Positions 17,153 to 25,802 of a stretch of 64,000 nt of DNA are shown piece by piece. The translations under genes and the position numbers were made by a program. Position 1 is the first letter of the stretch. Each line of letters opens with the position of its first letter. Under the pieces are notes generated by a model. It saw nothing but the letters and a program-made list of their open reading frames with translations. It had not been told where the DNA came from and searched no databases. The stretch spans positions 372,001 through 436,000 of the forward strand of contig NZ_SUNB01000001.1 of assembly GCF_007570825.1 (NCBI RefSeq). Direction: 5' to 3'. Source of the stretch: Pleionea sediminis. Lineage in GTDB: Bacteria; Pseudomonadota; Gammaproteobacteria; Enterobacterales; Kangiellaceae.

Positions 17153-20100
17153 ACAAAAAGCGTGTAAATTATTAGGTCTCAATGATTCTCCGACCCAAGC
17201 AGAAGTGCAGTCAGCTTACGATTACAAACGTTCCGACATTCAATCAAAAGCCAATTCTGCACCCACAGATGCACTCAAAGAAAAGTTTCTCGCGGTACTC
17301 ACTCAACTGGATCAAGCCAGACAATTACTAATAGAGAATTCTAAAAAGCCGTTAACACAGACTAAGCTTGCTGACTTACCCGAAGCCGCACCAATAGGCA
17401 GTCAAACAGCTAACAAAACCGAATTTAAAATCGATGAATGGATTGCGGATCGCTATCAAATTAAATCTCTTATCGGTCAAGGTGGCATGGGAATGGTGTA
17501 CAGTGCCTACGACAAAGCCAGAGATGAAACTGTCGCTCTAAAGTTTTTAGCTCCAGCAATTTCCGATCATTCCAAAGCTAGAGAACGCTTTATTAACGAA
17601 GCAAGACTATCTAGTCAGTTGAGTCATCCAGCGATTATCAACGTCTATGATGTTCAACAAAAGGATGATCTGGTATTTCTATCAATGGAGTTACTAGAAG
17701 GCAGTGACCTTCGAGCCAAAATGGACGAGCGCCAACTTAAGCGCCAACCCTACCAACAAGAAGAAGCCGAACAATTACTAAAAACGTTGTGTGATGCACT
17801 GGAACACGCTCATCAAAAAACCGTGCATCGAGATCTCAAACCCGAAAATATCTGGGTGACTCAAAGTGGTGATTACAAAATTATGGACTTTGGAATTGCT
17901 CGAGTCGTCAGCACATCACAGCGCACCAAAACCGGAAGCGCCATGGGAACCGCTTATTATATGGCTCCTGAACAATTAAAGCGTGCTGAAAGCGTGGATG
18001 GTCGTGCCGACATATATTCGATCGGTATCATTCTTTATGAGTTACTGACCGGAGATATTCCTGCGGGTCGTTACAAGCCACTAAAGAAAGCTCGACCCGA
18101 CATTTCCAAAAAATTAGCCTCTATCATCGATCAGTGTCTTGAACCTGACCCTCAGGACAGGTTTCATGATATTTCAGAGTTAAAAGCTCAACTCGATAAG
18201 CGATCGATAAATTTTTCTGGACTAAATAAAAAACTGCTAGGAGGAATTGCTGCGACTTTAGTTATTGCTGCGGCAGCTACTTTCATCGTTTTAAATCCTG
18301 AGGTACTCAACCAATTAAAAGCATTACTCCCTGATAGCGAAACGGATACAAAAGCGCAGTACACTCAAGCACTTCGACTCGACGGCCAAGTTAAAGATCT
18401 TAGAGAACAATTAGCTGAGCTTGAGCAACAAAAAAAACGCGAGTTAGACACTATTAAAAATGACACCAAGCGACTTGCCACGAAACTTTCCGACTCAACA
18501 AACCGTTCAAAACAACAAACCATTCGTCGTGATTTAGAACTCGCAAAAACTAAAGAGCAAAATACTCAGTATATTTTTACCATGCTCGATGAGTATGTAT
18601 TTAATGGACCTTTTATTCGAGACTTAAGGGGAGAAGACCGACTGGCAGAGGGATTATTACGAGATAAGAATTATGCCGATGCGATTACGACACTTGAAAA
18701 GCTATCGGAAGGATATCAACGGCTGATTAACTCAACAGAAGGAGCAAGTACCTTTGTTAACATGAGAAAACTTGCGAACGATGCTTATACTCAAGCAAAA
18801 AATGCTACTCGCACATATAACCTGGGAAATACCCCACAAATAAAATCACTCGAAGAGAGTAAAAAATCAGCGGAAAAACTAGCGAACGAAGTAAAGTTTG
18901 ACTTAGCCGCAAATAAATTGGCTGAACTAAAAGGAGCTAGCGAACAATTCACACGTAATATTGCGAGCTATGCTAAAGCAAAAGAAAATGCATCGAAAAG
19001 TCGCAGTGCGTGGACCGGATACGCGAAAAAGCAGTCATTGTTAAACCTGAAAGAATCTCAAGAGTTGGAGCGATTGTATAAAAAAACGATTTCAAATGCC
19101 GAACAAGGACTGCTTACCGAGGCAACGCAAGCACTGAATGATTTGAACAATGAATACTCTGGTTTGCTGGACTCTGCGAAAAACTCGAAAACCTACTACA
19201 GCAAATCAATAAAAGCGAAAAGCAACTGGGAAAGCTTCCTTAAACAAAGCAATCTCAAGCCGCATCGAGAATCAAATGATTGGACTACACAATTAACCAG
19301 TGCGAAAGCTGTCTATGACAAAGGCAATATTGTTGAAGCAGGACTAAAATTTCGAGATATCGAAAAAAAATACAATGCTCAATTAAATCGCGACAAAAAG
19401 CAATATACCAACTTAAAAACCTCTCTCAACTTGCTCGAAACCGTTTGCCAGATATTCTCGATAAAGCCAGGTTCTGGATTTCTCGAGAAAGAATGCAATC
19501 TGGTAAGAAAACATCGTAACGGAATCGACTATTTATTGAGTGACTTATCGTCCCAGCTTAATCAATTCCAAAGTAACAAGAGTCAGTGGGAAGCGATGGC
19601 GGTTGATCTTGAAAAGACGCAATACATTCTTTCACAAGTCGAAAGTAAAATTAATGAACTATCGCGTTATAAAAACGACTATCAAAAACTCAAAACGCAA
19701 CTGGCTAGTTTAACGCCTTTATTAGCAGCGAAGAATCTAACGTCGGCTCAAAATGAATTAAGAAAAATTGTTCAGCAAAGTGATTCTTTTTTAAAGAACG
19801 TAAGATCGACACTCGCTGCTCAATCTATTTCAATGGATATGAAATCCATCGACAATTTTAAAATCGCCAGTAAAGAAGTCACGGTTGCCGACTTTCGAAA
19901 GTTTGTCGATGCCACCAATTATCAGACGGATGCCGAAAAACCGGGTAACGATGGCTGCTGGGGACAAGTGAATCGACGTTGGGGCTACAGTCGCCGCATA
20001 AATTGGCGAACGCCGGGCTTCTCACAACAACCATCCCACCCTGTGGTCTGTGTCAGCTATCGCGATGCACAAGCATTTATTCAATGGCTAAATCAGGAGA

Positions 20101-20501
20101 CAAAACGGCAATACCGTTTGCCCAGTGAATCTGAATTCGAAATTGCTGCCAAATCTGGCACTACCAGCAAATTTTATTGGGGCAATACCATTACTCCTGG
20201 AAAGGCAAACTGCCAAGGTTGCGGAAGAAAGAGCTCTAATATATTTACCGTTGCTGTTGCTAGCTTTCCTCCCAACCGATTTGGATTATACGATATGTTA
20301 GGTAATGTTTGGGAAATTACCGACAACTGCTGGTCTAACTCAAAAAGCTCACAGCTCGCTAGTAAAACGGGCTGTAACGCAATTGTCGCAAAAGGCGGTG
20401 GTTGGAATAGCGATCCAAACTACATTTTGGCAGGAAGTCGGACTATGCTTAAAGTTGCTGGCCAAGTGAAAGCTGACATTGGATTTCGGATAGCTGAATG
20501 A
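17145..20501 (+). CDS. J-like domain / Ser-Thr kinase / TM / coiled coil / FGE-fold fusion
   Basis: A 1118-residue transmembrane kinase. Residues 5-65 resemble a J domain (CKLLGLNDSPTQAEVQSAY) but lack HPD. The Hanks kinase spans about 104-350: GxGxxG at 111-116 (GQGGMG), Lys133, HRD Asp230 (HRDLKPEN), DFG Asp248, and MAPE. It has all catalytic residues. A membrane helix lies at about 364-383, then roughly 500 residues of coiled coil, then a C-terminal FGE-sulfatase/C-type-lectin-like domain (EVTVADFRKFV, RLPSESEFEIAAKSG, MLGNVWEITDN, AKGGGWNSD). The kinase would be cytoplasmic and the FGE-fold part periplasmic. It overlaps the preceding and following genes. A sensor binding something outside and phosphorylating inside partners is likely; substrates are unknown. 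Confidence 0.9.
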   Translation: MDKQKACKLLGLNDSPTQAEVQSAYDYKRSDIQSKANSAPTDALKEKFLAVLTQLDQARQLLIENSKKPLTQTKLADLPEAAPIGSQTANKTEFKIDEWIADRYQIKSLIGQGGMGMVYSAYDKARDETVALKFLAPAISDHSKARERFINEARLSSQLSHPAIINVYDVQQKDDLVFLSMELLEGSDLRAKMDERQLKRQPYQQEEAEQLLKTLCDALEHAHQKTVHRDLKPENIWVTQSGDYKIMDFGIARVVSTSQRTKTGSAMGTAYYMAPEQLKRAESVDGRADIYSIGIILYELLTGDIPAGRYKPLKKARPDISKKLASIIDQCLEPDPQDRFHDISELKAQLDKRSINFSGLNKKLLGGIAATLVIAAAATFIVLNPEVLNQLKALLPDSETDTKAQYTQALRLDGQVKDLREQLAELEQQKKRELDTIKNDTKRLATKLSDSTNRSKQQTIRRDLELAKTKEQNTQYIFTMLDEYVFNGPFIRDLRGEDRLAEGLLRDKNYADAITTLEKLSEGYQRLINSTEGASTFVNMRKLANDAYTQAKNATRTYNLGNTPQIKSLEESKKSAEKLANEVKFDLAANKLAELKGASEQFTRNIASYAKAKENASKSRSAWTGYAKKQSLLNLKESQELERLYKKTISNAEQGLLTEATQALNDLNNEYSGLLDSAKNSKTYYSKSIKAKSNWESFLKQSNLKPHRESNDWTTQLTSAKAVYDKGNIVEAGLKFRDIEKKYNAQLNRDKKQYTNLKTSLNLLETVCQIFSIKPGSGFLEKECNLVRKHRNGIDYLLSDLSSQLNQFQSNKSQWEAMAVDLEKTQYILSQVESKINELSRYKNDYQKLKTQLASLTPLLAAKNLTSAQNELRKIVQQSDSFLKNVRSTLAAQSISMDMKSIDNFKIASKEVTVADFRKFVDATNYQTDAEKPGNDGCWGQVNRRWGYSRRINWRTPGFSQQPSHPVVCVSYRDAQAFIQWLNQETKRQYRLPSESEFEIAAKSGTTSKFYWGNTITPGKANCQGCGRKSSNIFTVAVASFPPNRFGLYDMLGNVWEITDNCWSNSKSSQLASKTGCNAIVAKGGGWNSDPNYILAGSRTMLKVAGQVKADIGFRIAE

Positions 20502-20938
20502 CAACAACACAAAAAAAATTATTAGCGATTTTTATATTTATTATTTTTCCCATGTGTCTTGGCGCTTTAAGCTATCTAATTAGCCCCAGGTACCAAATTG
20601 TTGGTCAGTTTTTACCAGAATCCATCGTTAGCTGGTGGTTGTCCGTTCAGGCTACACACCTTCTCACGGCTTATTTATCAGGTCAAATCGCAGATTTCAT
20701 GTGGGCATTTTCAATCGCTTCAGCCATTCTATTGATTTGGATTGACGACTTACGAAATTGGTATTCGTGTGCATTAGTGAGCATTGTTGTTGGCATTAGT
20801 TACGAGTTTGCTCAATTCCTGGGTGTCGCTCCTGGCACCTACACACACACTGACATTGTTTTATCTTTAATTGCGGCTTCAATCGCGTGTTTATTCTTGA
20901 TTGTTTATTTTCGGAGGTTCACTAATGAAATGGGTTAA
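20498..20938 (+). CDS. VanZ-like small membrane protein
   Basis: A 146-residue protein with four hydrophobic segments. The stretch SYEFAQFLGVAPGTYTHTD near residues 107-125, with an acidic residue, Gln and a Thr/Asp-rich loop between helices, recalls VanZ-family proteins. VanZ family members have been linked to lipid or glycopeptide phenotypes but lack a settled mechanism. It overlaps the kinase stop by 4 bases (ATGA) and ends just inside the next gene, so it belongs to the operon. Confidence 0.65.
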   Translation: MTTTQKKLLAIFIFIIFPMCLGALSYLISPRYQIVGQFLPESIVSWWLSVQATHLLTAYLSGQIADFMWAFSIASAILLIWIDDLRNWYSCALVSIVVGISYEFAQFLGVAPGTYTHTDIVLSLIAASIACLFLIVYFRRFTNEMG

Positions 20939-21515
20939 GGCTTTTACGACACTCATCGTTACTTTTATCTTTTGGTTTTTTGCATCGGGTTGTTTCGGAC
21001 CCGACATCAGATACGTCGATAACACCGACTATTCGTTAAAGCAAATTTATAAAGGCAAACTGGTTAATAAAGACCTTCGTATCGTTGCCAAAGACGGAAG
21101 TTTCGAACTGAAAGGTGGTGAGATGTTTGACTCGCCTTTCTTCTGTGACTTGTGGCCAGGCACCTTTTCACGAGGAGTTGGAGATAAAAATATTGTTGAA
21201 TCTTATCAAAAAGCACGGAATGTCGGTTGTAAAGAAGTATTAATCTATATCGACGGAAGAAGTGAGCCGCTTAATGGCATTCTCGCTTTGTCACGGGTTT
21301 ATGGTTCAGCTTTTGGTCCAGCGAGTCACGCATACTTTATGAAAGTTGATACCAATCGACTCATGACTGCCTATGACGGTAATACCGTCGTCTTTTATGA
21401 AAAAGCAAAGTGGGAAAAGAAAAGTGCTCGAATAGTTGATGGGTATCGCAGAAACACCGGCGGAACTAACAATTATTACACCTGGGTACTTTGGGCTGCA
21501 TATACGCCACTCTAA
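20925..21515 (+). CDS. Predicted lipoprotein of the kinase operon
   Basis: A 196-residue exported protein. The N-terminal helix (residues 4-20) ends in FASGC, a plausible though imperfect lipobox with lipidated Cys23. The rest is mixed alpha/beta with many charged residues (YVDNTDYSLKQIYKGKL) and no recognised family. The ATG at 20925 is preferred because GGAGG lies 7 bases upstream; it overlaps the previous gene. It may be an envelope partner of the kinase's periplasmic domain. Confidence 0.7.
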   Translation: MKWVKAFTTLIVTFIFWFFASGCFGPDIRYVDNTDYSLKQIYKGKLVNKDLRIVAKDGSFELKGGEMFDSPFFCDLWPGTFSRGVGDKNIVESYQKARNVGCKEVLIYIDGRSEPLNGILALSRVYGSAFGPASHAYFMKVDTNRLMTAYDGNTVVFYEKAKWEKKSARIVDGYRRNTGGTNNYYTWVLWAAYTPL

Positions 21516-21527
21516 GGAGCAACATCC

Positions 21528-22310
21528 ATGAGAGTTTCTCCTTTACTAGCCGCCATCTTTAGCAGTTGTTTGATGGCGGACAATTTTATTGAACCCAAAG
21601 CGGCTTTTTTATCACGTCTTGATGATACGGCCACACCCAAAAGCGGAATTGTAATCTTAAAAATACAAGACCGCTTTTACTCGGCTCCCGGCAGTTGTTT
21701 TTCGCCCCGTGCGTTGGCTTCTCATGGCGCAGGACATATTCTTGGCTCACAAATGGTTTCTCGAGATTTGGCAGCAAATCAAAAAGGTCGTGACATTGGC
21801 GGTGATCTCGGCGGTCGTGATTTAAGTAGTGGCAATCAGGGGCGCTTAACCGGTTCTGGCTCAGCTGATCGAATGACGGGGCAAGGAGCCGATGGTGCAA
21901 ACACAGGGTCACAGCAACAATCGCGTGATCTTGGAGCCGGAAAAGCACTCGGTAATCGCGGCTCAGAAATGCAAACACGATCACTCGGTGAGGGTGTCAG
22001 TGAGCGTAAGTACAGTTCTGCCGTTATGGATCGACTGACTGAATGGTATGGACTGGATCGTCTTTTGGGTTCCGATGAAATGCCATGGTTTGTTGATGGA
22101 AAAATGGTGAATCGAATCTTTGGTTCCGACTTTGCTACGCGCGAGCCCATTTGTGTACCAACATTAGATGGCTTAGGCTTTCATATTGCCGGTATAAGAT
22201 TGCGTGAAGACTATCAACTCTACGTGAATGGTGTCGCCAATGATGCAACACTCGATGAAAACCGGCATTTGTACGTTGCAGCCGATTTAGCTCTTTACCT
22301 TTCTCAGTAA
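21528..22310 (+). CDS. Exported protein with Arg-Asp/Gly-rich low-complexity region
   Basis: A 260-residue protein with a short hydrophobic N-terminus (residues 1-17) that may be a signal. Residues 75-165 are low-complexity, rich in Gly, Gln, Ser and R-D-[LIM] motifs spaced irregularly (SRDLAANQKGRDIGGDL, GRDLSSGNQGR, SRDLGAG, TRSLGEG) and probably disordered. The last 80 residues look folded. GGAGC precedes the start by about 9 bases, and the gene follows the lipoprotein by 12 bases. The family was not recognised. Confidence 0.7.
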   Translation: MRVSPLLAAIFSSCLMADNFIEPKAAFLSRLDDTATPKSGIVILKIQDRFYSAPGSCFSPRALASHGAGHILGSQMVSRDLAANQKGRDIGGDLGGRDLSSGNQGRLTGSGSADRMTGQGADGANTGSQQQSRDLGAGKALGNRGSEMQTRSLGEGVSERKYSSAVMDRLTEWYGLDRLLGSDEMPWFVDGKMVNRIFGSDFATREPICVPTLDGLGFHIAGIRLREDYQLYVNGVANDATLDENRHLYVAADLALYLSQ

Positions 22311-22316
22311 AGAGCT
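22289..22316. terminator. Hairpin overlapping a stop codon between convergent genes
   Basis: AGCTCTTTAC pairs perfectly with GTAAAGAGCT (10 bp, 8-base loop). The right arm contains the stop of the 260-residue gene. It lies between converging genes, where a two-way terminator is expected, but no long T run follows on either strand. Confidence 0.45.
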
Positions 22317-22357
22317 GAGTCTCACTAAAAACAAAATGTCGTTTTGCGAAAGTTAAT

Positions 22358-24103
22358 TTAATTACAAGATTTCGCATCTCTCGCTGCAGCACAAGCTTGC
22401 TCGGCACACTCTCTTGCACGTTCCATATATTCTTTAGCAGAGTCAGCAAACATTTGCGCGTGTCGAGAACCATTTTCAGCATCGCCTGAATGGCGTAACG
22501 CTTCTTGCATGTGCTTTTCCGTTTCTTCCATATGCATGCGAGCTTGTGTTCGGTAATTGCCAGCTTGTATTTCATGATTACCGGCATCCGTTTTATATTG
22601 CTCAGCATCTTTTGCCATTTGCTCAGCTTTATTCAACGCTGTTTGTAGCTTACCTAAAATTTGTTTAATACTGGCTTCTGCATTTTTGACGGCTTCTTGA
22701 GCCTGCTTTTCAAGCTGTTGAATCGCTTGCAAATGCTTTTCCGCTTGCTGCATATAGCGTTCCGCTTGCTCAGCTTTGTCTTCAGCATCTTCAGCGGAAT
22801 CACTCGCTTCTTCATAAGCTCTGTCAGCATCAATCGCACTGCTTTGAGCTCGCGCCGATGAAGCTTCAGCTTCCGATGCTTCACTGGTTGCTTGAGCCGC
22901 GGCACCACTCGCTTGCGCAGCTGAACCCGATGCTTGTGAAGCATCTGACTGAGCGCTCGACGCAGCACCGGACGCCTGACTGGCATCGGATTGGGCGCTC
23001 GATGCAGCAGAAGCGGCTTGCCCTGCTTCGCTCTCGGCCGATTGCGCACTAGACCGTGCCTGCTCTTCCGAATTCTCTGCTTGCTGAGCCGAGTCTCTCG
23101 CTTCGTTTTCGTAGTCAGCGGCATCTTCTGCCAACTGCTCACTTTTATCTCTTAAAGACTGCGTTTCTTCGGCATCATCTTCGGCTTCTTTACGCGCTTC
23201 TTCAATCGTTTCTGAATCTTCTGTTGCTTGCTTTTCCAACTCTTCAACCGACTTGGCGATCTCTTCTGAAGTTCGTTTTGATTCCTCAGCCGTCGTTGCA
23301 GACTGATTAGCAGCTTCGGCAGATTGAGTTGCATCCGTCTCTTTTTGCGAAGCTTCATTGGCTGCCGACTCAGCATCTTTTTGCGCTTGTTCTGTTTGGT
23401 TACGTGCCGCTTCTGCGTCAGAAAAAGCGCTCTGTGCATTCGAAGCAAATTCCGTGGCTTTGTTTTGCGAATCACTTGCCGCCTGAGCAGACTGTTCCGC
23501 AACCGTTGATTGTTGAGTTGCCGACTGCGCAGAACTTGTCGCCTCTTGAGACGATTGCTCAGCCGCGGTCGATGCCGCCGTTGAAAGGTCTGCATGTTGT
23601 GAAGCAACCGAAGCACTGGAAGATGCAAGATCAGCTTGTTGACTGGAAGTTTGAGCTGCAGACGCTGACACATCAGCCTGACTATTCGCATCGCTGGCTG
23701 CCGTCGCTGCAGTATTCGCAGAAGTAACTGAATCATCAGCAGATTGACTCGACCTAAGAGCCGCGTCATAACTTGTATCGGCAGACTGATCGGCAGACTG
23801 AGCTGCTTGTGTTGCAGATTGTTCGGCTTGCTTTGAACTGTACGCTGCATCGGTTGCTTCATCGGATTTTATCTGCGCATCCGATGCCGACTGAGCTGTT
23901 TGACTCGCTTGCTGATCCGCTTGTTGCGCAGCTGACTGTGCATCTGTCGCAGATTTGTCTGACTGACTCGCGTCGGTTGAGGCACTCTGCTCATGAGCTT
24001 TCGCATCTTCTGCCGCTTGCTTTGCTTTTTCCGCTTCCGCTTTTGCTGCAGCCAATTGCTGCTCAAGCTGCTCTTGGAGTGATCGATAATCTGATGACGA
24101 CAC
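22358..24103 (-). CDS. Ala/Ser/Gln-rich long helical repeat protein
   Basis: A 581-residue protein that is almost entirely Ala, Ser, Gln, Asp and Glu in a heptad-like pattern (QAAEDAKAHEQSAST, DQQASQTAQSASDAQ). It includes near-exact short repeats (SGAASSAQSDASQ twice) around residues 370-400. It has no signal peptide or membrane helix, and a C-terminal Cys-containing tail (ECAEQACAAARDAKSCN). It should form one very long alpha-helical rod or coiled coil. The GTG start is chosen because AGGA lies 7 bases upstream and no ATG fits the frame. It is divergent from the Hsp70 gene with 99 bases between them. A scaffold, surface fibre or chaperone client are possible; no family was recognised. Confidence 0.8.
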   Translation of the reverse strand: MSSSDYRSLQEQLEQQLAAAKAEAEKAKQAAEDAKAHEQSASTDASQSDKSATDAQSAAQQADQQASQTAQSASDAQIKSDEATDAAYSSKQAEQSATQAAQSADQSADTSYDAALRSSQSADDSVTSANTAATAASDANSQADVSASAAQTSSQQADLASSSASVASQHADLSTAASTAAEQSSQEATSSAQSATQQSTVAEQSAQAASDSQNKATEFASNAQSAFSDAEAARNQTEQAQKDAESAANEASQKETDATQSAEAANQSATTAEESKRTSEEIAKSVEELEKQATEDSETIEEARKEAEDDAEETQSLRDKSEQLAEDAADYENEARDSAQQAENSEEQARSSAQSAESEAGQAASAASSAQSDASQASGAASSAQSDASQASGSAAQASGAAAQATSEASEAEASSARAQSSAIDADRAYEEASDSAEDAEDKAEQAERYMQQAEKHLQAIQQLEKQAQEAVKNAEASIKQILGKLQTALNKAEQMAKDAEQYKTDAGNHEIQAGNYRTQARMHMEETEKHMQEALRHSGDAENGSRHAQMFADSAKEYMERARECAEQACAAARDAKSCN

Positions 24104-24202
24104 GGCACATTCCTGCTAATGTTTTTAATAACTTTGCTTAAGAAAAATTAGCATATAAACCCCAAAATTGACACTTTAGGGACGTTAGCCCGGAGATTGC
24201 CG

Positions 24203-25699
24203 ATGATTTATCTTGGAATAGATTTGGGAACCACCTACTCGCTTGCAGCCTATGTTAACGAACAAGGAATCCCTGTTCTCATTCCAGATTCAGAAAACAT
24301 TGAAGAGTATCGCACACCCAGCGTTATACATATTGGTCCCGATGGCGCGTTACTCGGACAAGTTCTTACTGAATTTTTTGATGAGGAGCCTGGAGCTCAT
24401 CAGGTTCGTTTTTTCAAATTAAATCTTGGTGAAACTCAATGCGTTTACCAAGACCATCAACATCGAAACTGGCGCCCCGAAGCTCTATCGGCTTTGGTTT
24501 TAAAAAAATTATTAAATGACGTCGAAAACTTTGTTCAAGAAAATATCGAAGGTGTTGTTATTACTGTTCCAGCGAACTTCAATGACAAACAACGTCGAGC
24601 AACACGCTCGGCAGCCTCACTTGCTGGAATAAAACACGTTAAGTTAGTTGAAGAACCTGTTGCTGCTGCGACTTATTACGGGATGGATATTGCTGGCGAT
24701 CAAACACTGTTTGTTTACGATCTGGGAGGAGGAACCTTTGATGCTACGATCTTACAAACTGGGGAGTCTGGATTATTTGCATTAGCTACTGAGGGAAATA
24801 ATCAACTGGGCGGAAAGCACGTTGATGAAATCATTATGCAAGACATTCTCGCTGAGTTTAAACGTAATTTTGGTTATCACTTAACGGAAACATCGCACCT
24901 CGTTCAACTACGTAATATGGCACACGAGATCAAACTTGAACTGGTTCAACCCAGTGTTTCGAAAGTCAATCGCACACTTGTTCTCGCCGGTGAAACTCTT
25001 GACTTTATCTTAACTCGCACAAAATTTGATTCGTTAATCGATCAATTCGTCGAAAATACATTAAGTGTTTGCCAGAGCTGTTTATCCAAAGCCGGTCTCG
25101 AATGGGAATTCATTGATCAAATACTTTTAACCGGTGGATCATCTTTGCTCCCATTAGTTTCGGAAAAACTGGCGGCGACGTGTGGAAAAAGTCGAGAAGA
25201 ACTTATCTGTCGTCAACCCCATCAAGCCGTAGCTTATGGCGCCGCAGTATTGGCTCAACAATTGTATTTGGGCGCGCACAAAAAGAAAGTTCAAACCATT
25301 AGTTCTCAAGCGCTAGGTATTCGCGTCAAAAACAGCGATGGTCAACCAAGTATAAAGACATTAATTGAACAAAATACACCTTTACCTGCTCAAGAGAAAC
25401 TTACCTTCTATACCAATCGAGCTGATCAAAAACGATTAATTATCGAGGTGGTTCAAACACAGGGAGTGACAGAAGAGAGTCTTGGCTACTTTGCCTTTGC
25501 GATAGAAAAACCAAGACTTAATTATCCCATTGATATACTTCTTTCATACGACATTGAAGGAATTGTCACGGTTACTGCAACCGATCCCGAAACAGGACAT
25601 GAATTTCAGCAAGTCATGGATGATGCAGTCGAAGCACTCGACAACCAATTACTCGAGCAACAAAAGTGGGTTAGAGACATACGCATTAATTACCAGTAA
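24203..25699 (+). CDS. Hsp70-family chaperone lacking the helical lid
   Basis: A 498-residue DnaK-like protein. The nucleotide domain shows IDLGTTYSLAAY (phosphate 1), VVITVPANFNDKQRRAT, VEEPVAAATYYG, FVYDLGGGTFDATIL (phosphate 2) and LTGGSSLLPLV (adenosine). The substrate-binding beta domain covers about residues 370-490, and the protein then stops, so the alpha-helical lid and EEVD-type tail are missing (DnaK is about 640 residues). The ATG at 24203 is chosen over a TTG at 24197 because GGAG lies 7 bases before it. It is divergent from the helical repeat gene and downstream of the J-like kinase operon, suggesting a dedicated rather than general chaperone. Confidence 0.92.
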   Translation: MIYLGIDLGTTYSLAAYVNEQGIPVLIPDSENIEEYRTPSVIHIGPDGALLGQVLTEFFDEEPGAHQVRFFKLNLGETQCVYQDHQHRNWRPEALSALVLKKLLNDVENFVQENIEGVVITVPANFNDKQRRATRSAASLAGIKHVKLVEEPVAAATYYGMDIAGDQTLFVYDLGGGTFDATILQTGESGLFALATEGNNQLGGKHVDEIIMQDILAEFKRNFGYHLTETSHLVQLRNMAHEIKLELVQPSVSKVNRTLVLAGETLDFILTRTKFDSLIDQFVENTLSVCQSCLSKAGLEWEFIDQILLTGGSSLLPLVSEKLAATCGKSREELICRQPHQAVAYGAAVLAQQLYLGAHKKKVQTISSQALGIRVKNSDGQPSIKTLIEQNTPLPAQEKLTFYTNRADQKRLIIEVVQTQGVTEESLGYFAFAIEKPRLNYPIDILLSYDIEGIVTVTATDPETGHEFQQVMDDAVEALDNQLLEQQKWVRDIRINYQ

Positions 25700-25802
25700 T
25701 CCAAATGCGACTACAATAAAGAACATCTCATTATGTCAATAAGTTGCATTTCTTCATTGGAGTTATTAGGCTTAGAATAGAATCCTAAGCTTGGATCGAA
25801 TA

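Noticed and set aside
19840-20498. True formylglycine-generating enzyme activity of the kinase C-terminus
   Set aside because: The fold matches, but no sulfatase is nearby and fused FGE-like domains on kinases are usually non-catalytic binding modules.
22654-24141. Several long open frames overlapping the Ala/Ser/Gln-rich gene on both strands
   Set aside because: They are shadows of a repetitive, biased gene; their products are odd in composition and lack ribosome sites.
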